Origin: Spongiactinospora sp. TRM90649
GTDB lineage: Bacteria; Actinomycetota; Actinomycetes; Streptosporangiales; Streptosporangiaceae
DNA length: 64,000 bases
Assembly (NCBI RefSeq): GCF_029382225.1
Contig: NZ_JARLTC010000008.1
Span: 62,001-126,000 of the forward strand
Reading direction: 5' to 3'
Each line of letters begins with the position of its first letter. The stretch's first letter is position 1. Below are positions 16,701 through 24,282 of this stretch, in pieces. The notes under the pieces were generated by a model, which saw nothing but the letters and a program-made list of their open reading frames with translations, had not been told where the DNA came from and made no database searches. Position numbers and translations under genes: made by a program.

Positions 16701-18147
16701 CCTGGTCGTAGTAGACGACGTCGGCGGACGTGGCGCGGCCCGAGCCGGTCTCGGTGGTCAGCCCCTGGTTCCGGCCGCCGCCCGGGTCGTAGCGCGCGCG
16801 GAAGTCGGTGGGCAGGCCGGTCATGCCGATGCTCGCGACCTTGACCGGCCGTCCGCCGCGGAAGACGTAGTTGTGCAGCTTCGCCGAGGGGATGCGGGCC
16901 GAGCCGGTGAGCCTGACCTCCGCCGCGCCGCTCTTGTCCGGACGGCCGAGCCTGGCCGTCAGCCGGTCGGGCACCCGGCTCACGCTGAGCTGGGTCACCT
17001 GCTCCTGGTACGGCGCGGCCCCCCGCCGGTCGTTCACCACCAGCGCGTCGAGGCGTCCGCCGCCCTCCGAGCGGAGGGTGATCGTGCTCTCCAGCCGGGC
17101 GAGGTCGAGCCGGGCCCGGGCGGTCGTCCGCGTGGGCGCGGGCCGCTGGGCCAGGCTGGCCACGGTCGCGCCGACCGGTGTGTCGCCGCGCATGGTGGTG
17201 ACGGCGGCGACGGTCGCCGTCGAGGCCGCCGGGCCGGAGCGCTTCACCTCGGCGCGCACGTCGAACACGCCGCTCCCCGCCTTGGCCACGCGGAAGACGC
17301 CCCAGTCGGCGGCGGACAGCGAGCCGCCCCTGTGGAGCCCGTCGAAGCCGACCGACAGGCGTGCTCCGGACGTGCCGGGCAGGTCGTACTCGGCCCACAC
17401 CTGGGCCTTCAGCGGGCCGCCCTTGGTCTCGCTGGACGCGGCGCGGCGCACCGACACCCCGGCCCCGGCGGAGAGGTCGGCGCCGCGCTCGAACATGGGG
17501 ACGACCTCGACGGTGACGTCGGCGGTGCCGTCGCCGGTCACGTCGGCGGAGGCGGGTTTGAGCAGCGGCTGCGGGCCGGAGCACGACGCCCGGCGTCCCT
17601 CTGCCTCGGCGCACAGCCGGAAGGTCATCGCGGCCACGCCCCGCGCCGCCGTCTTGCGGATCGCGTTGAGATCGACCCCGGTCAGGTCCTTGAGCCCGTC
17701 GGCCAGGCCGCCCAGTTCGCGCGTGACGGGCTTGAGCAGCCGCAGGTGGTCGGTGTCCGGGCCGGTAGCGGGCAGCAGCCTGCGCGCGTCGGGGCCGCCG
17801 CCGAGCCCGGCGGCCTTGAGCCGCGCGGTGGCGTCGGCGGCGATCCGGTCGGCCAGGGCGGTGCCCTCGGGGACGGTCACCGCCGGGGGCCGGGGCCCGA
17901 CCTCGCGGGCGGGGACGGGCCGGGCGGCGATCGAGGGGCCGCGCGGCACGTCCTCCTTCATCCGGGAGGGGGCCTCGACCTGGGGGACGGGCTCGATCCG
18001 GGGCTTGGCGGCGGCGGGCGGACGCGCCGCGGTCTCGCCGCCCGCCGTGACGGCGGCCCGCGCATGGGCGGGCGGCGCCGTCGCGGCGCTCGCGAGCAGC
18101 GCGACGGCGAGGACACGCGTCAGGGCATGTCGGTGGAGACGCGGCAT
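13777..18147 (-). CDS. Very large secreted protein of unknown function
   Basis: 1456 aa. ATG at 18147 (MPRLHRHALTRVLAVALL) gives a clear Sec signal peptide ending near PAHARA; a GGGGGGA ribosome site precedes it. After a Pro/Ala-rich linker, the rest is a long series of strand-rich, Arg/Leu/Ala/Gly segments with recurring phrases such as GLP-x-x-(F/V)RA-x-x-D and VPARF-x-A, suggesting many repeated beta units. A Gly-Thr-Pro collagen-like repeat (14937-14985) lies near residue 1060. Only a few Cys (CTPGAPGCASDAG and CTTDRGCFG near residue ~920-935), probably disulfides. No C-terminal anchor or LPxTG motif. I do not recognise the family; a cell-surface or extracellular scaffold is a guess. Confidence 0.8.
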   Translation of the reverse strand: MPRLHRHALTRVLAVALLASAATAPPAHARAAVTAGGETAARPPAAAKPRIEPVPQVEAPSRMKEDVPRGPSIAARPVPAREVGPRPPAVTVPEGTALADRIAADATARLKAAGLGGGPDARRLLPATGPDTDHLRLLKPVTRELGGLADGLKDLTGVDLNAIRKTAARGVAAMTFRLCAEAEGRRASCSGPQPLLKPASADVTGDGTADVTVEVVPMFERGADLSAGAGVSVRRAASSETKGGPLKAQVWAEYDLPGTSGARLSVGFDGLHRGGSLSAADWGVFRVAKAGSGVFDVRAEVKRSGPAASTATVAAVTTMRGDTPVGATVASLAQRPAPTRTTARARLDLARLESTITLRSEGGGRLDALVVNDRRGAAPYQEQVTQLSVSRVPDRLTARLGRPDKSGAAEVRLTGSARIPSAKLHNYVFRGGRPVKVASIGMTGLPTDFRARYDPGGGRNQGLTTETGSGRATSADVVYYDQAAARTVFTATLNGLPARVRLIHDAAARTVTQRSSSRIGGFAAVLQRNGGAVATPDGGHLTMIKRGDRLGVSGRMNGLSGFEARYGDRPEAALRLGPDGGPGGGAFVAAADIDGTHLTRIELSNTPAGVRVRLDPAARKTEYTASGAISRLRVAYTGSRGGPTIDATLHGVRSRVETSWQMGERTVAHLSTDQRLAKADIFVSRTPVTKVAPTSGEDLSITVQGVRRAITVTADVPRRRLDWNADEPVDSVTALARVKSQGRYFRAAAEVRDVPARFEATWSPGSYRFRGVSGPIGAATMAITNHDGAKAPTGPHLAAHYRQSDQNLDASVRIDGLSEAELKGAGGDMSAVLKGRKQRVALDADVTLAGDLRFGALGTVGPIPGDLTVTAGPGGIVTYDTGGARLDLAARIWLGKAAALSGGDTAIPGFASGVSLIDIRCTPGAPGCASDAGAFCTTDRGCFGVEGHIRLTGLPAKLTVDPAKRTFSFAGFRPRDRKLGVYLAGSVVTPTPFRARAVLDGLPESITSMAVGPFEVAPGKDADGRNASVVRAGYRIEPPATLTSLRATAEVDTGGPGGTPGTPGTPGTPGTLRGEVEMNPVPASASVTGVYGKKTGIAVRNSSAIRKLVARVTSAPRGARPGTALVRFTDVPASLDLASDIPDTGLRMPTFSYKAAAGTLDGLFAVQGSLVEQFWRPTGGRLLDASVGVTDLAADTKVRLNADHSTEVISSPTPTGRLQVHAGLSVEPVRRQPISAQEEVPYTGGFLDLRMKGHFGLGRSAIGDLSLGISGVSWMKISPGRIPFGMTAHRALGYLFPGFEGRYRRVDIGARDVALRPDVNVNLRIEKGLGRDAFSDTLRIGPADSLRFRRYDGTLRPISARQRLSAGPADLACVTISTRPGLVPGGTGDGGITLRGSDGPQVVSLLDPGGQVQGYAIDLLTRFMSPYRGAEWKVSGVDPGGCGRPGAAKPRAGSAE
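14937..14985. repeat. 9-nt tandem repeat coding Gly-Thr-Pro
   Basis: Four to five copies of GGTGTTCCC or close variants in tandem, in frame with the secreted protein gene, coding the collagen-like triplet GTP on the minus strand. Confidence 0.8.
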
Positions 18148-18648
18148 CAGGTGAATTCCCCCCGCGGGTCTGAGCAGCGGCGACCGATGAAACAGGAGTG
18201 ACGAGCCGACCACAGATGACCACCGCCCGTCAATCGGAACATGACAATCCGTCGAGGCAGGTCGTGGGCCGTTCCGGATATCGGGCGAAGCGCATTTCCA
18301 TTAGTGGGGCGGTCGGCCGTGGACCGGGTTGGGTTGTGGCCGCATTTCCCTTATATACGGACAAACGGTGGGCCCTGGAAATGGGATCGACCGCTTCTCC
18401 CCTACGCTGACCTGCCCGTCACGGCCGTCACGCAATGCCGTCGAATGGTCACGGAAATAGCCTGGACTTTAGCGCCCGCCCCGGCTTCCGGCGCCTTTCG
18501 AGTTTCGGACGCCAAGCCGCCGGCGCGCCTTCGGCGGCGGCCTCTGGCGAGTTTTCCCCCGTCTCACCAGGTGAGACACCCGGCGATCGTCCGCTGAAAC
18601 GCGATCGGGTAGCGTCGGACCGACGTATGCACACGCAAGGGGAGCGAC
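18148..18648. other. Intergenic region with spaced repeats and a palindrome
   Basis: 501 bp upstream of two divergent genes. CGCATTTCCATTA (18291-18303) and CGCATTTCCCTTA (18341-18353) are near-identical and exactly 50 bp apart, and an inverted GGAAATG lies at 18377-18383. A perfect 17-bp palindrome is at 18561-18577. No coding frame has a ribosome site or biased codon use. Confidence 0.5.
18561..18577. promoter_or_regulatory. Palindromic operator candidate
   Basis: GTCTCACC-A-GGTGAGAC, 8-bp perfect arms around one base, about 70 bp before the mycothiol-dependent enzyme gene. It looks like a repressor site of TetR or GntR type; the regulator is not nearby. Confidence 0.5.
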
Positions 18649-19386
18649 ATGAGTGACACGAGCGACAGGAGTGACAGGAGTGACAGGAGTGACGCTGTGG
18701 ACATCGCGCGGGCACTCCGCTGGATGGACGAGGGCCAGCGGCTCCTGGAGGAGCAGATCGCCTCGGCCGACCTCTCCGGGCCCTCCCTGCTGCCCGGCTG
18801 GACCCGCGCCCACGTGGCCGGGCACGTCGCGGCCTCCGCCGACGCCCTGGGCAACCTGCTGACCTGGGCGCGAACCGGTGTCGAGACCCCCATGTACGCC
18901 TCCGACGAGGCCCGGAACGCCGACATCGAGCGCCGCGCCGCGACCCTGACCCCCGAGCGACTGCACGGCGAGGCGGTCGAGGCGGGCAAGCGCCTGGGCG
19001 CGACCATCGCCGAGATGCCCGACGAGTCCTGGGACGCCAAGGTGCGTCACCGCAGCGGCGCGGTGTTCAGCGGCCGTGACCTGCCCTGGCTGCGCGTCCG
19101 GGAGGTCTGGATCCACAGTGTGGACATGAACACCGGCGTCGGTTTCGACCGGTTCCCCGCCGACCTGGTGGACGCCCTGCTGTCCGACGTGAGCCGTGAC
19201 CTGCCCAAGCGGGAGGGCTGCCCGGCGGTCGTCCTCGCCCCGTCCGACCGCGACCGCACCTGGGAGATCGCGGGCGCCGGAGCAGCCGTCACCGCCGATG
19301 CCCCCGCCGCCGGCCTGCTGGCCTGGACCATCGGCCGGGCCCCCGCCCCTGGTGCGTCCCTGCCCGCCCTGCCCGCCTGGCTGTGA
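18649..19386 (+). CDS. Maleylpyruvate isomerase-type mycothiol-dependent enzyme
   Basis: A 245-aa DinB-fold protein. LLPGWTRAHVAGHVA carries the typical helix-2 His ligand, and REVWIHSVDMNTG the second His of the three-His zinc site; the C-terminal SCP2-like part (VTADAPAAGLLAWTIGR) is also typical. Family members use mycothiol, the actinobacterial thiol, in isomerisation or detoxification. Start uncertain: ATG 18649 has GGGGAG 4 nt upstream, but the N-terminus is a Ser-Asp-Arg repeat of AGGAGTGAC units, and GTG at 18697 has AGGAG with ideal 7-nt spacing. The shorter form (229 aa) would match the family better. Confidence 0.85.
   Translation: MSDTSDRSDRSDRSDAVDIARALRWMDEGQRLLEEQIASADLSGPSLLPGWTRAHVAGHVAASADALGNLLTWARTGVETPMYASDEARNADIERRAATLTPERLHGEAVEAGKRLGATIAEMPDESWDAKVRHRSGAVFSGRDLPWLRVREVWIHSVDMNTGVGFDRFPADLVDALLSDVSRDLPKREGCPAVVLAPSDRDRTWEIAGAGAAVTADAPAAGLLAWTIGRAPAPGASLPALPAWL
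18665..18693. repeat. AGGAGTGAC tandem repeat at gene start
   Basis: Three copies of a 9-nt unit containing a ribosome-site sequence (AGGAG), in frame as Ser-Asp-Arg. Each unit could act as a ribosome site for the downstream GTG. Confidence 0.75.
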
Positions 19387-19469
19387 GTGGACGGCCGTAA
19401 TGGGTAGCCGTAGTAGGTAGGCAGTAGGTAGGAAGGCCAGTCAAGGCAGGCAGACGAGGGGGTGCCCGG

Positions 19470-19670
19470 ATGTCCACCGACGATCCGCAGGCGAGGTTGC
19501 GGGAGATCGACGAAGATCTCGCCAAGCTGAAGGACGCCATGGGCGGCCCCGTCGACTATCCGCAGGACGCCGGAGACCAGGCCTCCGACCTCACCAGGCG
19601 AGAAGAACTGAACGCGGAGATCGAGGCGCTGAAGAGAGAACGCGACCGGATCCGCCGGGGCCTGGAGTAG
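19470..19670 (+). CDS. Small coiled-coil protein
   Basis: 66 aa, highly charged. Residues 6-22 (QARLREIDEDLAKLKDA) and 42-65 (TRREELNAEIEALKRERDRI...) have heptad spacing of Leu/Ile and are likely coiled coils, linked by a Gly/Pro-Asp stretch. ATG at 19470 is preceded by GAGGGGGT. Good codon bias for such a short gene. No named family recognised. It stands 83 bp after the mycothiol enzyme and ends just before the convergent ABC permease. Confidence 0.65.
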   Translation: MSTDDPQARLREIDEDLAKLKDAMGGPVDYPQDAGDQASDLTRREELNAEIEALKRERDRIRRGLE

Positions 19671-19693
19671 GCCACGGCGGCCCGGCCGCCGGC

Positions 19694-20533
19694 TCAGTCC
19701 TTGACCGCGCCGCCCAGGCCCGAGACCAGCCTGCGCTGCACCGCGATGAAGAAGATCAGCACCGGGATGGTCATCAGCGTCGAGGCGGCCATGATGCCAC
19801 CCCAGTCGTTCTCGTCCGGTTTGAAGAAGACGAGCAGGGCGGCGGGCAGGGTCTGGTTGTCCTTCGCCGAGATGATGAAGGTCCGCGCGAAGATGAAGTC
19901 GTTCCAGGCGGTGATGAACGAGAACACGCTCGTCGCGATCAGGCCCGGCGCGACCAGCGGGAACAGGATCCGCCACAGCACCACGGCACGGCTGGCGCCG
20001 TCGATCATGGCGGCCTCCTCCAGCGCCTCCGGCACCGCCGCGACGAACCCGCGCATCATCCAGATCGCGAACGGCAGCGAGAACGCCAGATGGACCAGGA
20101 CCAGCGACCCCAGCGTGTTCAGGCCGACGCCCGGCACGGTGGCGCCGATGTCGCGGACCAGGAAGAACAGCGGGATGGTGAGGGCCTCGACCGGCACCAT
20201 CTGGGCCACCAGGAACATGATCAGGACGGTCGTCCTGAACCGGAAGGTGAAGCGGGTGACGGCCACCGCCGCCAGGAACGCGACCAGCGCGGAAAGCACG
20301 ACCACGGTCAGCGCCACGACCAGGCTGTTGACGAAGTAGCGGGCGAAGTTCTCCCCGCCGAGCACCCGCTGGAAGTGCTCGAAGGTGGGGGCGAACGTCC
20401 ACGGCCGCACCTGGAGCGACTGGATCTCCCCGGCGGGCTTGAGCGCGGACAGCACCATCCAGTAGATCGGGAACAGCGTGACCAGGGCGGTGACCACCGC
20501 GACCGTGTTGGCCACCAGGCGGGCTCTTCTCAC
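19694..20533 (-). CDS. Sugar ABC importer permease (MalG type)
   Basis: A 279-aa inner-membrane protein with about six transmembrane helices and the permease-ATPase contact loop EALEEAAMIDGASRAVVLWRI (EAA motif) at residues ~175-195. It ends in AVQRRLVSGLGGAVKD, the usual MalG-type C-terminus (LVxGLTxGAVKG). The start is GTG 20533, overlapping the stop of the upstream permease (GTGA). Works with the other permease and the lipoprotein at 21642; the ATPase is not encoded here and is probably a shared MsiK-type protein elsewhere. Confidence 0.92.
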   Translation of the reverse strand: MRRARLVANTVAVVTALVTLFPIYWMVLSALKPAGEIQSLQVRPWTFAPTFEHFQRVLGGENFARYFVNSLVVALTVVVLSALVAFLAAVAVTRFTFRFRTTVLIMFLVAQMVPVEALTIPLFFLVRDIGATVPGVGLNTLGSLVLVHLAFSLPFAIWMMRGFVAAVPEALEEAAMIDGASRAVVLWRILFPLVAPGLIATSVFSFITAWNDFIFARTFIISAKDNQTLPAALLVFFKPDENDWGGIMAASTLMTIPVLIFFIAVQRRLVSGLGGAVKD

Positions 20534-21645
20534 AGCCGCTCCCCCGTCCGGTACAGCGCGCGAATGTAGAAGAGCGTGACCACCAGCAGGATGAGCGTCA
20601 TGACCACGCCGATCGCCGAGCCCAGGCCGTACTCCGACGAACCGAACGCGGTCTGGTAGGCGTAGACGTTGAGCACCGAGTTCTGCAGGGCGATGCCGCC
20701 TCCGTTGGTCATCACGTAGATCTGCGTGAAGATCTTGAAGTCCCAGATGATCGACTGGATCACCACGATGGTGATCAGCGGGCGCAACATCGGCACGATG
20801 ATCCGCCAGAACGACTGCCACTCCGACGCGCCGTCCAGCGAGGCCGCCTCTCGCACGGAGGACGGGATGGCCTGGATGCCCGCGTACAGCGTCACCATGA
20901 CCAGCGGGAACGAGTGCCACACGACGGTCGCGCCGATCACTCCGAAGGTGATCCACTTGTCGTAGAACCAGTTGAACCCGTCGATCCCGAGCACCTGGTT
21001 GACCAGGCCCAGGTCGGCGTCGAAGAGGAACATCCAGACCGTCGAGCCGGTCATCGCCGGGGCCGCCCACGCCGCCATCGCGGCGACCGACAGCAGCAGC
21101 CCTGGCCAGCGTCCGGCCCTGGTCAGCACCACCGCGAGCGTCGCGCCGACGGCGAGCGTGGCGATCACCAGGGCCAGCGCGAACACCACGGTCTGGCCGA
21201 GGATCGACCAGAACCGGTCGTCGGAGAACAGTGTGGCGTAGTTGCCGAAGCCGATGAACCGCGTCGGCTCGCCCCCGCTGACCTGGGCCTGCCGGTAGTC
21301 GAAGACGGACAGCAGGCCCAGCATGTAGATCGGGTAGCCGAACAGCGGCACCAGCACCGCGGCGGCGGGAAGCAGGTAGATCAGCGGGCGCAGGCGGGCG
21401 CCGGGCCCGGCCTTCGGCCGCCCGTGGCGGAGCCGCCCGCGGCCCGGCGCGCTCCCCGGCACGGTGCCGGCGGCCACTTCCGCCGACACCGCACCCTCCG
21501 GGGACGACCTCTCGGAGCCCGCCGAGACGACGGCGGGCCCGGCGGTCACGGTTCCGGCGTCCGCGCTGGGAGGCCGTCCCGGGCCCCCGGAGGACGACGG
21601 GTCGTCACGGTCCGGGGGCGGTGGGGAGGGAGGAGCAGTGGTCAT
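20530..21645 (-). CDS. Sugar ABC importer permease (MalF type)
   Basis: A 371-aa membrane protein, six transmembrane helices, with the EAA loop SSVREAASLDGASEWQSFWRI around residues 250-270. The first ~85 residues are an unusual cytoplasmic extension rich in Pro, Ser and Gly before the first helix (LIYLLPAAAVLVPLFGYPIY). ATG 21645 overlaps the stop of the binding-protein gene (ATGA). Partner of the MalG-type permease. Confidence 0.92.
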   Translation of the reverse strand: MTTAPPSPPPPDRDDPSSSGGPGRPPSADAGTVTAGPAVVSAGSERSSPEGAVSAEVAAGTVPGSAPGRGRLRHGRPKAGPGARLRPLIYLLPAAAVLVPLFGYPIYMLGLLSVFDYRQAQVSGGEPTRFIGFGNYATLFSDDRFWSILGQTVVFALALVIATLAVGATLAVVLTRAGRWPGLLLSVAAMAAWAAPAMTGSTVWMFLFDADLGLVNQVLGIDGFNWFYDKWITFGVIGATVVWHSFPLVMVTLYAGIQAIPSSVREAASLDGASEWQSFWRIIVPMLRPLITIVVIQSIIWDFKIFTQIYVMTNGGGIALQNSVLNVYAYQTAFGSSEYGLGSAIGVVMTLILLVVTLFYIRALYRTGERL

Positions 21646-22904
21646 GACCGTCCGAAGGCGGTGTTCACCGCCGTCGCCGCCTCATCGGTGGCCTGGTCGA
21701 CGTCCGACTGCTTGGTCGCGATCTTCTGCAGCATGGTGGGGATGACCTTCTGGTTGTCGATCTTCACCCAGGCCGGGTCGATCGGCACGAACTTGGTGCC
21801 CGCCGCCACCGTCTCCAGGAAGGGCTTGAGGAACGGGTCCTTCGCGGCGAGCTCGTCGCGCGCCCCGGTGAGGGTCGGCAGGTTCCCCATCGCGTCGTAC
21901 ATCTTGAGCTGGTAGGTCTTGCCACCGAGCAGTTGCAGGAACTTGACGGCGAGCGAGCGGTGCTTGCTGCTCTTCATCACGCCCAGGTTGTTGCCGCCGG
22001 CGAAGGCGGGTGCGATCTTGCCGGACTCCGCGCCGGGCAGCGGGATGACGCCGTACTTGCCCGCGGCCGCCCCCGCGTCCACCGCCGACCTGCTGAAGTT
22101 ACCCAGGATGCCCATCGCCGCCTTGCCGCTGGCGAACAGCTCGACGGTCTTGCCGCCGGTCAGGCTCGCGCACGCCTGCGGCGGGCAGACGTCGTCGCTG
22201 AGCAGGTCGGTGTACGCCTTGACGCCCTTGCGGGACTCGGGCGAGTTCAGCTTCTCGATGTCGCCGCCGGCGTCCCAGACGAACGGCAGCGCGCCGAAGG
22301 TGTACTCGCCGCCGACGGCGATGCCGTACAGGTCGGGCTTCTTCTCGCGGATCGTGCGGGCCGACTCGGTCAGCTCGGCGATCGTCGCCGGGGGCTTGAG
22401 CTTCAGCTCGTCGAAGACGTCGGTCCGGTAATAGAGGGCGCGGATGCCGATGAACCACGGCATGCCGTACAGGTTGCCGTCCACGGTCGCGGATCGCCGG
22501 AGGTCTCCGCTGAGATCCGCGTACTCGGGCCAGCTGGAGAGGTCCGGCCCGAGGTCGGTGAACCCGTCCGCCGCCGCGTACTCGGCGAGGTCGGTGTTGC
22601 CGTACTCGGCGACGTCCGGCGCGCTCGCGGGGTCGTTGAACGCGCCCTTGAACTTCTCGTGCCTGGCCGGAGTGGTCGGGATGTAGGTCACTTCGACCTT
22701 GGTCCCGGCGTTGGCGGCGGTGAACTCCTCGATCGCCTCCTGAACGACCTTCTCCTTCGGCGCGCGGTTCGGCTCGTCGAACAGCCAGACCCGCAGGGTG
22801 CCGGACTTCTCATCACCGCCCGTGCCGCTCGGGGCGGTGGACGGCGCGCAGGCCGCGAGCGCGAGGAGGGCGGCACCTGTCGCTACCCAGTTAAGAATCT
22901 TCAC
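21642..22904 (-). CDS. Sugar ABC importer binding lipoprotein
   Basis: A 420-aa extracellular solute-binding protein of family 1. The signal peptide ends in the lipobox LAAC (Cys19), so it is tethered to the membrane outside. Mature protein shows LRVWLFDEPN, then a two-lobe fold with aromatic residues (WFIGIRALYYRTDVF, FVWDAGGDI) typical of oligosaccharide binding. GTG 22904 follows GGAGG at 6-nt spacing. First gene of the importer operon; the divergent IclR regulator probably controls it. The sugar cannot be told; no glycosidase is adjacent. Confidence 0.92.
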   Translation of the reverse strand: MKILNWVATGAALLALAACAPSTAPSGTGGDEKSGTLRVWLFDEPNRAPKEKVVQEAIEEFTAANAGTKVEVTYIPTTPARHEKFKGAFNDPASAPDVAEYGNTDLAEYAAADGFTDLGPDLSSWPEYADLSGDLRRSATVDGNLYGMPWFIGIRALYYRTDVFDELKLKPPATIAELTESARTIREKKPDLYGIAVGGEYTFGALPFVWDAGGDIEKLNSPESRKGVKAYTDLLSDDVCPPQACASLTGGKTVELFASGKAAMGILGNFSRSAVDAGAAAGKYGVIPLPGAESGKIAPAFAGGNNLGVMKSSKHRSLAVKFLQLLGGKTYQLKMYDAMGNLPTLTGARDELAAKDPFLKPFLETVAAGTKFVPIDPAWVKIDNQKVIPTMLQKIATKQSDVDQATDEAATAVNTAFGRS

Positions 22905-22970
22905 TATTACCTCCGATGGCGGCAGAGACTAAGTTCGCGCCCACTACACGGGAAGAGCGCGACCGGTTTG

Positions 22971-22998
22971 TTGTGCATTGCAGAACGATGTTGTGCAT
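22971..22998. promoter_or_regulatory. Direct repeats TTGTGCAT, IclR operator candidate
   Basis: TTGTGCAT occurs at 22971-22978 and 22991-22998, exactly 20 bp (two helical turns) apart, between the divergent binding-protein gene and the IclR gene. Same-face spacing suits a dimer of dimers, as IclR proteins bind. Confidence 0.55.
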
Positions 22999-23041
22999 AC
23001 GTGACAATGAGGAGAACCGCCTCGTAGCTTCTGGAGCGGTG

Positions 23042-23821
23042 ATGACAGAACCCCCCGCCGAGCGCAACCGGTCGGCCTCACTGCGGCGGGCGCTGGCCGT
23101 ACTCGGGCACGTGCGCGACCACACCGGCGCCGACCTCTCGCTGACCCGGCTGGCCGAGGCCGTCGGCATGTCCAAGAGCACCGTGCTGCGCATCGCCACG
23201 CCGCTCGTCGAGGCCGGGCTGCTGGTGCGCGACCGCCGCAGCGGCGCCTACCGGCTGGGGCCGGGAGCGCTCCACTTGGGCCAGGCCTACCTGGCCAAGC
23301 TGGACCTGCGCGCGATCGCCGCCGAGGAGTCGCACCGGCTGATGGTGGAGGTGAGCGAGACCGTCCACCTGGTGATCTACGATCCGCCCGACATCGTCTA
23401 CATCGACAAGGTGGAGAACGCCACGAATGTGCGGATGGCCTCGCGGATCGGCAGCCGCGCGCCGCTGCACTGCACGGCGGTGGGCAAGGCGATCCTCGCC
23501 TGGCAGCCGGACCATGTGGTGGAGGAGGTCGTCGCGGGCGGGCTGCCCACGGTGACCCGGCACACCATCACCGACGGCGCGAGCCTGCGCGCCGAGCTGG
23601 GCCGGATCAGGCAGCGCGGCTACGCGGTGGACGACCGGGAGAACGAGCCGGAGGTGCGCTGCGTGGGCGCGCCCATCTTCAACCAGGCCAACACGGTGAC
23701 CTCGGCGATCTCGGTCTCCGGGCTCACCTCGCGCATCACCGCCGCCAGGGTGCGCACGCTCGGGCCGCAGGTGGCCGAGGCAGCGCTGCGCATCTCACGC
23801 AAGCTGGGCTCCACCCGGTGA
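23042..23821 (+). CDS. IclR-family transcriptional regulator
   Basis: A 259-aa regulator. Winged helix at residues ~8-70 (SLTRLAEAVGMSKSTVLRIA ... GLLVRDRRSGAYRLG) and a GAF-like effector domain (~85-255) with SETVHLVIYDPPDIVYIDKV, RAPLHCTAVGKAILAW and YAVDDRENEPEVRCVGAPI, all family signatures. I chose ATG 23042 (GGAG 5 nt upstream) over ATG 22916 or 22988, because the longer form would overlap the candidate operator and adds an atypical N-terminus. Divergent from the sugar importer. Its last 27 nt overlap the convergent HxlR gene. Confidence 0.9.
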   Translation: MTEPPAERNRSASLRRALAVLGHVRDHTGADLSLTRLAEAVGMSKSTVLRIATPLVEAGLLVRDRRSGAYRLGPGALHLGQAYLAKLDLRAIAAEESHRLMVEVSETVHLVIYDPPDIVYIDKVENATNVRMASRIGSRAPLHCTAVGKAILAWQPDHVVEEVVAGGLPTVTRHTITDGASLRAELGRIRQRGYAVDDRENEPEVRCVGAPIFNQANTVTSAISVSGLTSRITAARVRTLGPQVAEAALRISRKLGSTR

Positions 23822-24193
23822 CTCGGCGGTGATCTCGTCGTACTCCTCCCGGGCCCGCATCAGGTCTTCCAGATGCGCGGCGGCCCACGCCCGGCAGGCC
23901 GCGATCGGCCCGAACAGGCTGCGGCCCAGCTCGGTCAGCTCGTACTCCACGCGGGGCGGGATCTCCGGGTAGACGGTGCGGGTCACCATGCCGTCGCGCT
24001 CCAGCGCGCGCAGCGTCTGGGTGAGCACCTTCGGGGTCACCCCCCGCATCGGCACGCGCAGCTCCGAGAAGCGCCGGGGCCCCTCCTCCAGGCAGACGAC
24101 CACCATCGCGGTCCACTTGTCGCCGATCCTGATCGGCATCGCGCTGGACGGGCAGGCCGGGTCGAACATCTCCGGGTCGAGCGGTTCCTTCAC
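23795..24193 (-). CDS. HxlR (DUF24) redox regulator, QorR-like
   Basis: A 132-aa winged-helix protein: IGDKWTAMVVVCLEEGPRRF, SELRVPMRGVTPKVLTQTLR, ALERDGMV and the wing RTVYPEIPPRVEYELTELG are all HxlR signatures. Cys14 in FDPACPSS is at the position of the single redox-sensing Cys of QorR in corynebacteria. Start GTG 24193 is 7 nt after a -10 box, with no ribosome site, so it looks leaderless. It is divergent from a quinone oxidoreductase, the same arrangement as qorR-qor2. It likely represses both genes until oxidised by quinones or electrophiles. Confidence 0.85.
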   Translation of the reverse strand: MKEPLDPEMFDPACPSSAMPIRIGDKWTAMVVVCLEEGPRRFSELRVPMRGVTPKVLTQTLRALERDGMVTRTVYPEIPPRVEYELTELGRSLFGPIAACRAWAAAHLEDLMRAREEYDEITAESPGGAQLA

Positions 24194-24200
24194 CCGCCTG

Positions 24201-24247
24201 ATGGTAAGTAAGTATCGTTGAAGTAACAAGTATCTTCTGGATACCGT
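24201..24247. promoter_or_regulatory. Divergent promoters with HxlR operator repeats
   Basis: Minus strand: -35 TTGTTA (24229-24224), 17 bp, -10 TACCAT (24206-24201), then GTG 7 nt on. Plus strand: -35 TTGAAG (24218-24223), 18 bp, -10 TACCGT (24242-24247). AAGTATC at 24210-24216 and 24228-24234 (18 bp apart) lie over both promoters and resemble known HxlR-type operator repeats. Confidence 0.55.
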
Positions 24248-24282
24248 CCCTGATGTCCTACGACATGAGGAGGCGGGTGCGC

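Noticed and set aside
15748..18201. 817-aa plus-strand open frame
   Set aside because: Antisense shadow of the secreted protein gene; no ribosome site, codon pattern is that of the opposite frame.
19694..21070. 458-aa frame for the MalG-type permease
   Set aside because: Upstream part is a shadow of the MalF-type gene; the coupled GTG at 20533 is the true start.
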